DNA from: Acanthaster planci
Taxonomy: Eukaryota; Echinodermata; Asteroidea; Valvatida; Acanthasteridae
Direction of reading: 5' to 3'
NCBI RefSeq assembly: GCF_001949145.1
Contig: NW_019091528.1
Span: 685,001 to 749,000 of the forward strand
Length of the DNA stretch: 64,000 nt
Part shown: piece by piece, positions 1-13,400 of the stretch
Position numbering within the stretch: the stretch's first letter is position 1
Layout: each line of letters starts with the position of its first letter
Made by a program: the position numbers and the translations under genes
The notes under the pieces: model-generated
Databases searched by the model: none
What the model saw: the letters and a program-made list of their open reading frames with translations, nothing else
What the model was told of the DNA's origin: nothing

Positions 1-822
1 GTTGAACACATTTTAACCTGACTGAATTTTGCTGTAAATGTTCTATGACGTCAAATTCACTTGGCAATCGCCTGAAGTATGACCTGGCCTTTTATGGTGG
101 AGTCAAAGGTTACACCTCCACTGGGGCAAGGAATGACAGAAATGCAAGACTTGAGCTCTACATTTCCAGCTTTGGTTTGTTCATCTTTTTTCCTTTCTTG
201 AGTAACTGTAAAATCTGATTTCTGCTTTCAATTCTCCTGATTTGGGTGAGAAGTGGACAACACCACTCATCAACTCTTATCAGGCGTCAAAATGTGCTGG
301 TATTAGAAGTAAAAGTACGCCAAATAATTCACTTCATCAAGATGGTCTCGCATCATCTTTCCCGAGCAAATTATAAATAAATTTGTTAAAACAATTACGA
401 AAGCCCACACACCGAACGTATAATTAGCCAAGCTATACCAGAAAAGTTATAATAAATATTTCAAAAAGCACATACCAGTAAAGAAGGAATGCATATAACA
501 TATAGAATTTCAAAAAAATATAAGGAAGCTCACACAAGATACCATGCTTTGCATATTAGTATTTTAAGACAACAGTTTGGGGGTTATTTCTTTTCAAGTA
601 CTGTAACAATAAATGCCATTGTTTCCTACATCTGCATTTTTAACAGCTATTCACGGCCAACATTAAAGGTGCCAGAGAACCATTTCCAACTTTGTTCACT
701 GATGATTTTGAACATGATTGGTAACCTACAATGTAAACTACTGTTCACGTAGAAATATTGTAAATTCTCAACCTATTTTACATACATTTTCAAATACATA
801 CACATGGAAATACATGTGAGTC

Positions 823-1188
823 AATAAGCCTTTTGCAAGTTACATTTGAACAAAATCTGGTACACTGAGATCTTTAAATTCATGTGAACGTAACAATTTG
901 AATCTCCAAACTAAAAACACTGTTGCTATACAACGTGATTCAGGGGTAAGCTTTTGCTTGGTTACATAAGAGACACTTTGCAACAATACACTGTTCTCAA
1001 TGGATAAGAAGGGCACAAAGGAACTAGTCCATTCCAGAGATGGTGGTCGTTCTGCAAAAGCTTGCCCCGAATCACAAGGTATAGCAACAGTGTCTTCAGT
1101 CTGGGGAGTTCAAATTGTTACATTTATATGTAATCAGACAACTCTGTGTACCAGATTTGATTCAAATTTAACTTGCTAATGGCTTATT
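823..1188. repeat. 366-bp near-perfect inverted repeat (fold-back element)
   Basis: Arms of roughly 130 bp (823 to about 958 and about 1055 to 1188) are reverse complements with scattered mismatches. Matching blocks from the outside in are AATAAGCC, GCAAGTTA, ATCTGGTACAC, GTAACAATTTGAA, ACTGTTGCTATAC and AAGCTTTTGC. About 97 bp separate them. Fits a fold-back MITE or a hairpin-forming transcript, and no coding content is visible. Confidence 0.75.
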
Positions 1189-3870
1189 TGGGGGCAAATC
1201 ATCCATTTTCACTGCTTGGACTGAAAATCAACTAATTAAATGAAGAAACTCTGGCATTAGTGGTGGGCATATTAAATTGTGAACATTACACACCATGTAA
1301 TGTGTTATTATTGCATATTCATGACAAGATGACCCTTTATTCAAGGTACTTTTTTTCTTTATAAACAAAGTGCTAACTAGTATAATGAATTTCAAGGTTT
1401 AATTCAGATAGTCATAACTGAAGGTGCTAAAAAATATCTAGTATCAAAGAGTCACACAAGTTAAAATAAATTTCAACCAAGCACAGTTTAACATGAATGA
1501 ATAAAAAGCTTTTTATGCATTATTACATCTCATAAGGATCTATTTATCATCTACATCACTGTGATTTGCTAGGCAATGCTTCACACTCTAAATAGTTTAC
1601 AATATCCAAACAGGCACGGAACAATGGAGATATACTCCGCATGCGATAGTACAGGAAGGAGGGCTAGAGCATTCATGCTTGAGCAGTTGCTTCTCTGATG
1701 TGGACAGGCCAGGGCATCAAACGAGAAATCCTTGGGAAAGTTTTCGTTCAGTAGGGGAGATGAAATGCACCTCTTTATACGGTAACTCGGGCAACATGGA
1801 CTGTGCATCTGGTGCGGTGTGATGCTTGTTCGTTTCCTAGTTTTCAAGTTTACACACCAAACAAGAGTTACAAGAGCATTTTTGCTTTTTTAATTTGTTT
1901 GAACACAATTTGTAATTTTGCAAGACTGAGTGATATGATCTTTTCCTCTCTTTTTGTTTTAACTATCCTTTTGCAGCAAGTCTACAGGTGTGATTTTACC
2001 ACGCCTGTAAATCTCCACTACTCCAAAACAAAATTGAGTCAAATGGAAAGACATCCTATAAAAACCCCTTCACTCTGCATGGTTCACTTTCTGGAAACAT
2101 TACCCACAACTGACCACTGAACATCGTATCAGGACAAGCATTGGCATAGGACATCATGCTGCAAACCTACATGTAACGTGACTTGGCATCCTGTCCTGAT
2201 TGGGCTAGCGGGTATGTTCACCTACATGTGCACCCACACTAGAAGCAGTTTTATTACACCTGACTCTCTGCAACAACAGTTTCTAGAATGAGGAAGACCA
2301 GAGGCCATCTGGCTGGTAGGAGTACAATAAACCCCTCGCTCAAAAGGGCAACATGAAATTATGCAAATAGGTGTTTTGCACGTGCAGAGGCACAAAAGGT
2401 AGATTTATGGTATTCCCTGACCATTAACCATATTATTTAACAAGCAGGTGCACTCGGTCAAACTGTCCAAAAAAATATGAACAAAAAGCCAGCTATCCTT
2501 AGGGCAAATGATCATATTCTAACACTTACCAGACAATTGTGCTAATGTGTATTCTTTAAGTCAAGTAACATGACATCCTCCGGGCAGGAGGTCTTCTCAC
2601 TAAATACATGTGTACAAACACATGGCAGATCAAAAGCGGTTAACGTCCAACTACTTTTTGTGTCTGTACATATAATGAAAGCACTAACTACTTCTTGTGC
2701 AGGCATAAAGATATCCAGAATGTAGTCATCCAAAGACCTAACAGTGTGACCTTCCATTCAAAAACTAGGCTGAAGATTTGTAAAACATTATCTAGGAAAA
2801 TGCTAGGAATGTATGTACACTTAAACTACAGATTACACAACCTTCACTGCCAACAACTACCAAAGCTCCCTGCAGACCAATTTTGACCACAGATCACCTT
2901 GAAGCATGAAAAAGTCACAGCAGGGCAGAGGAGCATCACAGTCAAACATCTGTTGTACCTACTTCAGCCTGATTTTGGAATGTTGGGTCACAAATTCTGA
3001 ATCTTCCATAAAAGCAAATTTGACGATGATAAATTGTTTAAGACACGCACGTACACATTAGCTGAAGGATAACATTTCACATGCGCCGAGCACAATTACA
3101 AACCAGTGCAAAATGTACACATTTTCATGCAGCTCAAAACTTTTCGGCCACAGAATCCACAATTGTTGAAATGGCTCTCTGTTGTTTTTACAGCTGTAAA
3201 GATAGTCTGGCTTTATGAGGAATAACTGCCATTCTAACATTCCATGGATAATGGTGAAATTCCAAACATCTTACCCTAGGCAATTCTTGTGATATAAATG
3301 TATACAAGTACATACACAGTGCATTCAACAAGTGCTGATTGATACAGTGCATGATATTGAGCTTTTTTGGTCTCGCATCCCAACAGGGGCGCACAATCTG
3401 CTCCAACTTGGGAAACTCAAAACCCATTTATCTAAAAGTCCTTAAACACACTGGATTAAGTGTACATTTTTCATCTGCTTATTCCTATACACTCTTTACG
3501 AAACTATAATTACTGTATCAACTACATGCATAAGGATGGCAGTGTAGGAACATTTCAAATCTTCCAGAGGTGCAGTACAAATTTATAATTCTTCAGTGTG
3601 AAACACTACATACAATTGTAGATTGTAAAAAGATACAATTCACATTATTGACATCAGGGGATTAACTTCTGAACTTTCAATTCCATTTGGAAATCATTTT
3701 TGTGAATTGATTTCTTCATATTTTAAAATCCCAGTAACTTTGTTGGTATAAACAGAGTTTACTCTGGATTATTATTGCAGCACTTTAAAAATGTATTCTG
3801 TTTTAGGGTTTGGTTCTGTACCACCTGTTCAGTTCGAAATTGGTTGTAAGATCTTATTGTTTTATGTTTG
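1189..3870. other. AT-rich region without recognised gene
   Basis: Only short chance frames. It lies downstream of the likely end of the left-hand gene and may include alternative 3' UTR. A lone splice-donor-like GTAAGT (minus, near 2527) has stops in all three upstream frames. Confidence 0.5.
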
Positions 3871-3876
3871 TTTATT
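3871..3876 (-). other. Candidate polyadenylation signal of the left-hand gene
   Basis: AATAAA on the minus strand, the first perfect hexamer after the stop at 4364. Other hexamers further on (for example near 1332) would give a much longer 3' UTR. Confidence 0.33.
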
Positions 3877-4363
3877 TGCTCTCATTATAAAATAAGTCCC
3901 TCTTTAAGATCTAGAGATGCAGTCAAATGACTGTATTTATCCCTTTTTTCCCATTTTTACCTGAGCACCCCGACAAATTATTCCCAACAACAAATTGTGC
4001 AAACTTTGGAAACCAGTAGAGTCCCATGGCGAAATTGAAGGTGCTCAGGCTTCTGCAATAATAAACTGAATCCAACAGAATCTGCCCAGTGTTTTACAGT
4101 AGATGTTGGTAGATTGGGGCAACTGACTGGCAACTGGATTTGGGGGAGGGGAGGCTGGATGCCTTGCTAAATCCTACAAAGTCTTGTGCTGTACAGAAAA
4201 CCAAATACAAATCCTGTATACTTATCCTTTTTGTGGGAATGGAGCCCTAGGTGTGTAATAGTGGTTTAGCTCTAACAGCCATGGATCCCGGATGGTTGGG
4301 GCTAATGATCATCATGTAGACACACAAGAGACCGGGGGGATGCCAGAAGGTTCCATGATCACA

Positions 4364-4471
4364 CTACTTGTCAATGACATCATTTGCGGTTTTGTTGTTG
4401 TTCTCCTGAGGTTTGTATGAGTAGATAAGAAGAGCATCTTCATTTGATCCCCCAAGCTTCTTTGGTGGTAG
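4364..4471 (-). CDS. Terminal coding exon of a minus-strand gene (probably the same unrecognised gene)
   Basis: A strong acceptor (CTTTTTCATTTTCAG) opens 35 codons in phase 0: LPPKKLGGSNEDALLIYSYK then PQENNNKTANDVIDK and a TAG stop. Typical of a hydrophilic C-terminus. An AATAAA lies about 490 nt downstream. Linking it to the exons at 20-16 kb is inference, because the intervening exons are not secured. Confidence 0.55.
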   Translation of the reverse strand, partial: LPPKKLGGSNEDALLIYSYKPQENNNKTANDVIDK

Positions 4472-7400
4472 CTGAAAATGAAAAAGCAAAAGACGGACAA
4501 CTTTAAACCCAAGATCCATAAATTCTGGGCAACTTCATGTAAGGACTGTACTTAATTAACTATAGACTAGTTCCATCAACATTGCCCAAATGTAGGATGG
4601 TTTGGACCATTCCATGCAAGTCGACTCTGGGGCATGGTCACTCCGCTAGTTATCACTAGGCAATTTAATTCATCCGTAAATAAAAAGGGAGACATTCACA
4701 TGAAAATAATAGTACGATATGTCACTGATCCTAAATGCTCCAAGAGTTGCAGCCAACGGCAAAATGTAATTTTTTGCATGACAAATTTGTGAAATTTATC
4801 GGAATACATGTAATTATTTAAAACTCAAACAAATTTTACTTCAAATGCCTCATGACATCTGAAGTTTGCTTTGCATTTTGCATTCACATGAAGATAAAAA
4901 GGACCAAATTTCATAGTTCCACTTAACAGCACAAACATAGTACATATTATGGCAGAAAGGGCCAACAGTTGAAGGAGCATGGAGACTTCTATTCTTAAGT
5001 CACTGAATTTAAGCAACCTTTTGGCTGAGATTAAGTGTGTTTTGCTGTAGGTTCACTACTGCTAAATGGTCTCTCTGAAACAGAACAAATAGAAGGAGGC
5101 TCTGTTAGCACAAAATCCTTGACAAACAGCACAAGTTTTCATTTATTTATCCAATAACCATCAGCAGGTCTAGATAGATGTACATTAAGTACCCCGTAAC
5201 TTCAAGTGCATGTGCCGTATATGCGCTGGTAATATCAAAAGCAAAACAAGGCCCTGGTGTATCAATGTATGGCAATCCTTGGTTGGTAAACTACAATTAC
5301 TTGATCACAAAGCTACACGTTGTTTTACCCTCATATGGCTGGTCAAAGCATCCTCTTTTCCAAAGGAATTTAACAAATCGCTTGTCTATAACACTTGGCA
5401 CGGTGTGAGGCATTCTTCCCCAGGGTTCCACAGTCCCCATTTACTATCAAGATTTGAATTTCAAATTAGCCTCAAGAGGCCCTCAAAATGCTGAATTGCC
5501 TTTGACAGGAACTTGTGAACATCCATCCTGGACTGACATGTATCAACTACAGCTAATGATACGAGGGGTCACAGCTAAACAGTGATGAAATTGATGAGGC
5601 GAACTGCGTCTAAGAAATAGCACGTATCACTGGCCAACCTGCCAAATTCCTCGCCAGTGAACTGCAAACCCATTTCATGCATAGAATGGCCTGCACCTGA
5701 TGCTACTTCAGCACATTACCGGCATATAACGTCACCCTGCCCAAATGTGAGACATGAATTCCTAGCAATCATCGCTATGAGCAGTCTATTATATACCGAA
5801 TACATGTCATGCGTACAATGTACCTTGATTTAAAAGATTTCACTTTCTTGCAGGGCAAGTGGCTTCGCCAACAACTGAGTTGGGGCAATAAAAATGAAAC
5901 GACCTTGCATGAATTTTCTAGGTAATTCTGAACAAAAGGTGAGTTTTAAATTTCACCAAATGTTCTTTTTGTTCAAGGCTACGGTTAGAGGTTTGTATTA
6001 CGCCACCACCCCAAAACAATTTTATAAACAGTCCCACATAAGCACATGTACATGTACCCATTTCTGCACATAGGAAAATGTATATGAGCACGCACAATAG
6101 AAGTTAATGAAGGGGAAGAATTTACTGCATTAGTGGGCACTAGAGTTTTCCCTCCAACAAGCTTCCATTGACAGCATCATGAACAGCCTGGAGCTAAATG
6201 TATGTTACTGCAGGAGCATGAGGGGACCAAGACTGATGTCAATGCCTTAATGGATCAATCCCTTCCAATCATTCCGACAAGCTCCAATCCAATCCAAATA
6301 AAAAAAAAGCCACCTCAATCTACACCTTGTAAATGACAGCATTGTAGCGGAGCTGTCGTCAAGAGGCTAGTTTACTGAACGTGCTCCATGCAAACAAATC
6401 CACAGGAAAAAAAGCAATACATGAATATGACGACTAAATGCTTCAAATGTACTTACTGTACATATGGAATTCAAAATCCACTTCTGCCCAAAATGGAAAT
6501 TTCTATATTTCTGAGCAAAAGTGTAATCTCACGCAAGGCAGAAACGTCATTATCAAGAAAAGCATGGAAAATTTTACATGTAAAAATCACCTTTCAGCAA
6601 GAGAGGCTGTTTTTCTACATTTAGGAGGGCAGTGGTATGGAAGTTGCATGAAACATGTTCTCAAGAGAATGTAAAATTCACTGTATGAACTCTTTAACTC
6701 CACATCTGTCAACGTTGCTTCATTCACTCTTGGTTAAAATGCACATTAGAGGTAGATCAAGTCCAAGGGATGGGCCAGAGCTTAATGGATCTGCAGGTGC
6801 ATGTATGTACAGGATATTTGTCTTCAACTGCCACTGGTGACAGACCACATCTTTAACTGCTGCCATCAAGATTTAGACAACTGGTCTGGTTAGGCACAAA
6901 TGCCATCATCCTTGCCACGCTGAATGGGGGCTTAATTTCCTCCCTGACACCTTTGAGGTGAAAGATAAGAAGAATGAGACACCAGGCTATGAAGTTCTGG
7001 TTTCAGCTACACATGTACACTTAACTGGTAATGTGGCCATCCACTCAACCAAAAATATTCCTGTATTTTGCAAAATGCGATGTGTTCCCACCAGGGTTGA
7101 AATAGAGCTCACAAAGTTTGACAAAGGTCAAGAATCCTGAAAAAGTCAAGGGTTCCGGTCCCACGGGAGCAACCTTGTGAAGTTTTTTCAAAGAAAGCCC
7201 AGGAAATATCACGTAGCATATCTAGACATCAGTACAAAATATTCAGCAATGTGGTAAGGTACTGGGACCTATATGGACAGGTAGGTAGATGTCCATGGTG
7301 TCCAAATTACGGAGTACTGTTTGAAACAATTTATCAAGGATGTGAATTGTGAACTACTACTTATGACTGGAATGTTCTTCTTCACATACAAGCAACTGTA

Positions 7401-10400
7401 CCACTTTAAAAGAAAACTTTGACAAATAGCACAGGTATTGTTTAAGTTTGTTGAACATTCTGTCATTACTGTGTTCATCAACATTACTGTAGCCCAGAAT
7501 TTTGCCCGCGAGTATCATTTTACCATTGGTGTATCCAGTGTAGGGGGATAAACAAATACTTGCATACTGCATTTCAGCCAAATGAAAACAAGCCGTCAAG
7601 CATGTGCAACGTGTTTTGATTTATGCGGGCTTGCTTCCCGCCACGAGCACGCACTGAGCAAAATCCACTTCTTGCAGGTGTTTGGAAGTAATGGGGTCCT
7701 TTGAAGTTTGAACAAAAAATATTGGAGCGTGATACACGTGCAGACGTCAATAACGGACATGCCTGTGTGTACAGTGAGTGGACTTTGGTAAGGAAAATAA
7801 TGTTGTGGCGTCTGTACACCAGGTGTTTCCCAGGCCCCTTTGAATAGCAAGTTCAGATAAAGACACACAATGCTGTAACTGGATTGAGTGCTGAATTCTC
7901 TAGGAACAAGTTTATAATATGTAATATGTGACCCACTATTCCCATAACCAAGGCTGAGGTAGGTGATTTTGATGTTTGGCAACTTCTCTCTCCAAAAGTG
8001 ATCCAAAAGAAAAAACTGTCAAAACCTACAGTGTCCTTGCACGCCATGTGCTCTTGTTGACTCTGAATTTCAAGAGATGCGGGGCATCCTCATGGACTCT
8101 CTTGAACTTGAGGTGGGCATGCATACATGTACATGTACATAAAATTTGTGCAAGAAACAACGCCATCTTGAAGAAACATCACCTGCCCAGGCCCCTAGTT
8201 TGGTCCTACCAAGGTGCCGGTACATGTAACAGCTACATGTACTAATTTTGGTCACTGTATCCACGGACCATTTACCCGTGCTGTATCAGCCCTAAATGAC
8301 TTTCATGAAGGCAGGATCGTACTTCAGGTGAACGTAAAAGCAAAGCAAATTTGACTCCAGGAACGATTTGCGGCAACATTTTGCGCGAGTTGAAATGCAT
8401 TCAAATTTTGCATATTTGCAGGGCCAATATTTAACACCACATCACAAATTCGTGTTGGGCCCTGACGCATAATTCAATCAACTCAAATACACCTATACAT
8501 TCCTACGTTGTGCATCCCTATTTCCCAGTGGCAAGAAACCACTGAGGAAGCCCATCGGCACTTGTGTTAAATTGTTTTACATTGTAGTTATTCTTTCCTG
8601 ATGAATCTCTTATTAAACCAAAGAATGCTAAAGGAAGTTTCACATGAACCAGAGGCTAATGGTACTTAAGTGACACAACTTTAATTCACTGGTAATTGCC
8701 ATTTTAACATCAAACAATTATTTGGACAACAGCAAACTCCAAGCCCTACTTATCAAAATCAATATTTCTCTCAGTGGAACACTCCCCTAAGAAATACTAA
8801 AGCTCAACAAAAAGGGCAGTGAATAATTCATTTGTTTCACAGGTTATCAGATAGTAACTACGATACACACACCCAGTGGCTATTCATTTTGTATACTGTA
8901 AAGGTGAGATTCTTCACTCTTCAAATACATGTATTTGCTGTGGAACAAAAATGCTTCAATGCACAAGAAAGTGGCATTTCAATATCGGACTATCAACTTT
9001 TGTGGCAACAAATCTGCACACAAATGAATCAGGAGATCCATCCCTTTGCACGCAAATAAAGAAAAGAAACGAAAAAGATGAGTCTGTGTAGTGTTGTACA
9101 GTTCTAAGTCACTGGAGACTACTGTAAAATGCAGAGCACGACGCACGTACATGTACCTGTAGGCCCTCACACACTAGGCACGAACGGATTAAATGGCGGA
9201 TCTCTTTGATGGGATGCACTAGGGCTGCAGCTTCAAGAAGTGTTGCTGCACAGCTGTAAATGTTTCCTGCATAGATGGGAGGCTTGTGATGAATACCATG
9301 GAGTCTGCCTCACAGCTCTAAGTCAATACTGTTCATGTACAGTATGTTTGCTCTGTCTTGTCAAATCAAGTGGTGTGGAAAATCTATTGACAAAAAAACG
9401 AAAGTCTGCCTCTTTATGCAGAAGTACATGTATGTGTGTGTGTACATGTAAATGCCAGTTTGATGATACAAGAATTTGTTTTTATTCCTTAAAACGTTTT
9501 TCCCTGACATATTTTCATTTTATTCAGAATCACTTCAAGATCAACAGTCTATGCAACTATTCAAGCCTAGCTTACTAGCTCAGTTCTTCTAGCTAGTAGA
9601 CGTGAATGTGAACTTCTAGCAGTTTTTCTGTTTGTGGATCGCACAGACATGTACAGGTATTTGTGCCATTTTCTGAATTATTCTTCAGTGTTTTTAAAGG
9701 TTAAGTTATTCCAATGGAAGGCAAAATATTTTTCCAGCAAGGCAAATTTCTATGCGTGCCATCCAACATGCTTTGTAGATCGAGAGGATATGGCACCAAA
9801 GGCTTCATATGAACTAATCTGACTTGCTGATGGCAGTATCTGTCACAAGTAATCTTGTCTACTGTTATCACACCATGTAAGTGTATAGGATGCACAGACT
9901 AAGCACTGCAGTGGTGTGCTGGTACATATATCCTAGAATTTTAATTTGAAGAAATTCTTGTCTGACATTTACAGTGGAGGGGTTCAGACTGCTGAATTAT
10001 GGCAGGCTACCGTACATCGAGAAAATGCCCCACCTCGAGTTTCTGGAGCCTGCTCAGATTGAGAAAGGATCGACTGACTTGTGCCAAGACTCTTTTGGAT
10101 TTTTCTTTGCTGCCCCTGACTGGAGCACCGAGTACATCTGGCAGGTTGTACGCAAGTCACCCTTTCCCAGACGAAGGCCGGTGCTACAGGGAAACTAAAC
10201 CTGCTTCTGAGGGATTAGACAGATTTTCACGTTTTGCTAAAAATAGACTAGATTGGACAAACAAGTTGTCTCAGCACTTTGAAGGTGAACTGACTTACAG
10301 TGACTGTTTAAGGTTCTTAAAACTTAACAACAGAAAAATCTGAGAAAGCAATCTTCAAGCGGAATTGAAGTGGGTTGGATCGAAGTGCTGTTTGTATGGC

Positions 10401-13400
10401 TCATGAGACCGTGAGCTCCAAGCCTCAAAATACTTAATTATTAAATGACTAGCTATTTTTGTGGATTTTTTTTTCAAAATAACATGTTCAACTTGGTTTA
10501 CTTCTGGTGCACAGAGACTCTTTTTTCCTCACTAACAAATTTGGAACGAGGGAAAAAATATCTTCTTTCGTTCTATTAATTGTGTTGTGCATGCAAGACT
10601 GCGAAGGAAAATCATGAGATACTGAGTTTTATCTGAATAGTTTTCTGAGTCGGGAACTGCACTGCTTGCTTTGTGAGGCATATAATCATCTGTTTCGATT
10701 TGGTAAGCATATCACATGCCTGTTTGTAGATAGTTTCAATTTTTATTAGAAGCAACTAACTTGATTAAGTCCCTTCAAGGTCCTTGGTGCACTCAATCAA
10801 TCATACCATTTCAGTTCAGCAAACCAGGATGAGAAAATCTTGGTCAATATTGCAGAGGATCTGCACAAGACTCAGTGGGTAAATTTATTGGTTCCGTGTC
10901 TGCACAAACAACACGGCAGCTATGGGATGGTGACTCCTGATGTGCCGCGATAACAAATAAAAACACACCGGTAAGAGGTTTCTCTCCTGTGTTTGATTCA
11001 AATGAGTACTACTACATGTACATGTATAATGCGCTCGTCATGTTTACATCAGCACTTTACACCATCATTACCTCTGGTACGGAATATTTTATCATCTGGG
11101 AATACTTTCCAGGGGGAGTCGGTCTGGAGATTTTTTTAATATCTCACTTTTGCCGGCAAGCGGAAACTCACTACATTGTTTACAATAGTATTGTTGCACT
11201 AATTTCATTTATTTTTTTATTATTTCCTCCATTCCCCCCCTCCCATTTTGTTTACTCAAAGCAGGGTTTTCCAACTCCCCCCCCCCCGATCTGCCACCTG
11301 CACCTTCAGATTAAATCCTATCGGTAGCTTTTCTTTTCTTTCTTTTTTTACAATTTCAGAGCATGTGATGTACATGCATGTATAACCGTACATGTACATG
11401 CATAAATAAAACATTGGTGTGTGAAAATTTAGACGTCCATAATCTTGGGCATTCTTCAGGCCTTTCACATTTGGCTCAGAAGCAAACACAAACATGAATT
11501 TGTGACATCAAATCAAACACTCGTGCTACAAATGGTTTAACACAATTTTGCTGCTTTCGCACTTGCCTGAAGTAGTATGAATCCGCCTTTACACTGAACA
11601 CTGCACCAGCATTTGTTCTTATTGAATTACAGTCCTGTAACATATATTAAATGTTACTTCATAAGCCAACCATGAGGATAACCCTCCACTGATGGACATT
11701 TAATGATGCAGCCTCCAGGTCTGAGACAGTAATCTGGTTTTCCAATGCCAGTTGCTGTAATTTACGGGTACATCGTTTGTTATGTATTTGCTAAGCCGTT
11801 TCTTCACTAACTGCTGTCCCCATGACTACACGTACATGTACATACTGTACATGTGCATCAGGTACATACCGATATGTGGTACAGAACATGTACTGTACAT
11901 GCAGCTTATGGCAGTTGGTAGGCTGTGACGATGTAATATCCTGTATACAGTGCCTGTTACCAGTACATCATGTACATGTACAACACAGGAGTCGACACAG
12001 GGATTTGTTTCTTACCCGTCTATACGAATTCTGAGATCTATGCCATGGAAACTGTTCATCATGCACAATCATGCATGGAGTGCAGCCTGGTTTCACTGCA
12101 CTTTTCATTTCAACCAAGGCAGGGTGTACACCTGTACATGCATCAGTACCTGTATTTATGAACATATACACAATGTATCCACTACCAGTAGGTGCACCTG
12201 TGTTCGGGCTATTATAATTGTAAATGAGAACAGAACCAAATTACATACATGTACACTTTACCAGAACGCGCAAACATACGAACCATTCCATAATACAGTA
12301 CTTCAGTGACAACAGCACAGTAGAAGCAATAATACTCATTTTCCAACAACAGAATTACGGTAATTACTTTACAATTTTGCTGCAGACTGTGTATATGTAC
12401 TGGTACATGTAGCCACAATGCATTTCTTAAGTGCATTCAGTCTTTTATTCTAGAATGAGCTCATGGAATGCCCAAATTGACAGGTGCAGAGAAGAGAATC
12501 GCAAGATGCAGGTCAACTTGAGTACTAGAGTCCTTTAAAGATCTCTTAAAATGAGACTAAATTCCACAATTAATGACACGGAATGATCTGGCATCCAATA
12601 AACTGGAAACCACGAAGTGGGTAATATCAGTTCCTATTCACATCATCAGTGACACCGGTCTGCTCTCAGCATTGTGTAGCAACCACCTGTGACATTGACA
12701 CAACTGTTGCATTCACAGTCAAACTTGACCCATAAAAAAGTCCATTCTGATAGGAGGGGATTGTGTTGGATGGATGATAAATGGTTCTTTCAAGTGTGCA
12801 AATAACGGATTGCATGTTGCAGGATTTTAGGAGACAGGGTTTTTGTTGCAAAATATAACCTCACTAGAAATCGGTTCAGCAATACCCAGGAGCTATACAT
12901 TGTAAAATGAGGTTGAACACTTTTCTGGAGACAAACATACTGGTACATGTACTGTACAATCCCAGATTCTACTCTCAAGACTACTGAACTATAAACACTG
13001 AATGACAGAATCATGACAGTGTACATGTATGCATATGTTTGGCATTAAAATAAACATGTACTCCTTGCTTGAAACAAAATTTGGGGGGGGGGAACGATGC
13101 AATAAAAAGTTTACCTTTTTACTGGTGTGTGCATCATTGCATGTCTAGTGGGCATGCACCATGCAATTCACAAAAATATGTCACCATCAATCTGTCAACA
13201 TTTTTACTGCCCAATGTGCTTTTTTGACTTCCTCCGTAGTGTACATGTGCCAGTATTTAAGGCTCCCCGGCCTCTTCAGTAAACTTACTGGTGTGCTCAT
13301 GGTACCGTATATGGGAGAAAAAACAATTGTGAGCAGAGAGTTTTCCCTGAAGTTCCACTTTTCCCCAGAACAGTGAAATTTGGGGGCAGGGGCAGGAGGA

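Noticed and set aside
2530-2757. Minus-strand frame next to a GTAAGT donor-like site
   Set aside because: All three frames leading to the donor contain stops; downstream of the likely gene end.
3188-3427. Minus-strand frame FEFPKLEQIVRPCWDARPKK with a GTAAGA after it
   Set aside because: No acceptor and no match to the phase of other exons; lies beyond the candidate polyadenylation signal.
5018-5074. Possible minus-strand exon encoding RDHLAVVNLQQNTLNLSQK
   Set aside because: Strong acceptor and phase 0 that would fit the terminal exon, but the donor would be GTTGCT, which is poor.
9974-10343. Overlapping plus-strand frames (MEGFRLLNYG and MAGYRTSRKC)
   Set aside because: Somewhat protein-like in two frames and preceded by an acceptor-like TTTACAG, but no recognisable family and no matching donor. 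Could be a decayed retrocopy; not enough to call.
12016-12095. Possible minus-strand exon encoding KPGCTPCMIVHDEQFPW
   Set aside because: Good donor and fitting phase (1 to 0), but the acceptor has a purine-rich tract instead of pyrimidines. Left as a lead for the left-hand gene only.
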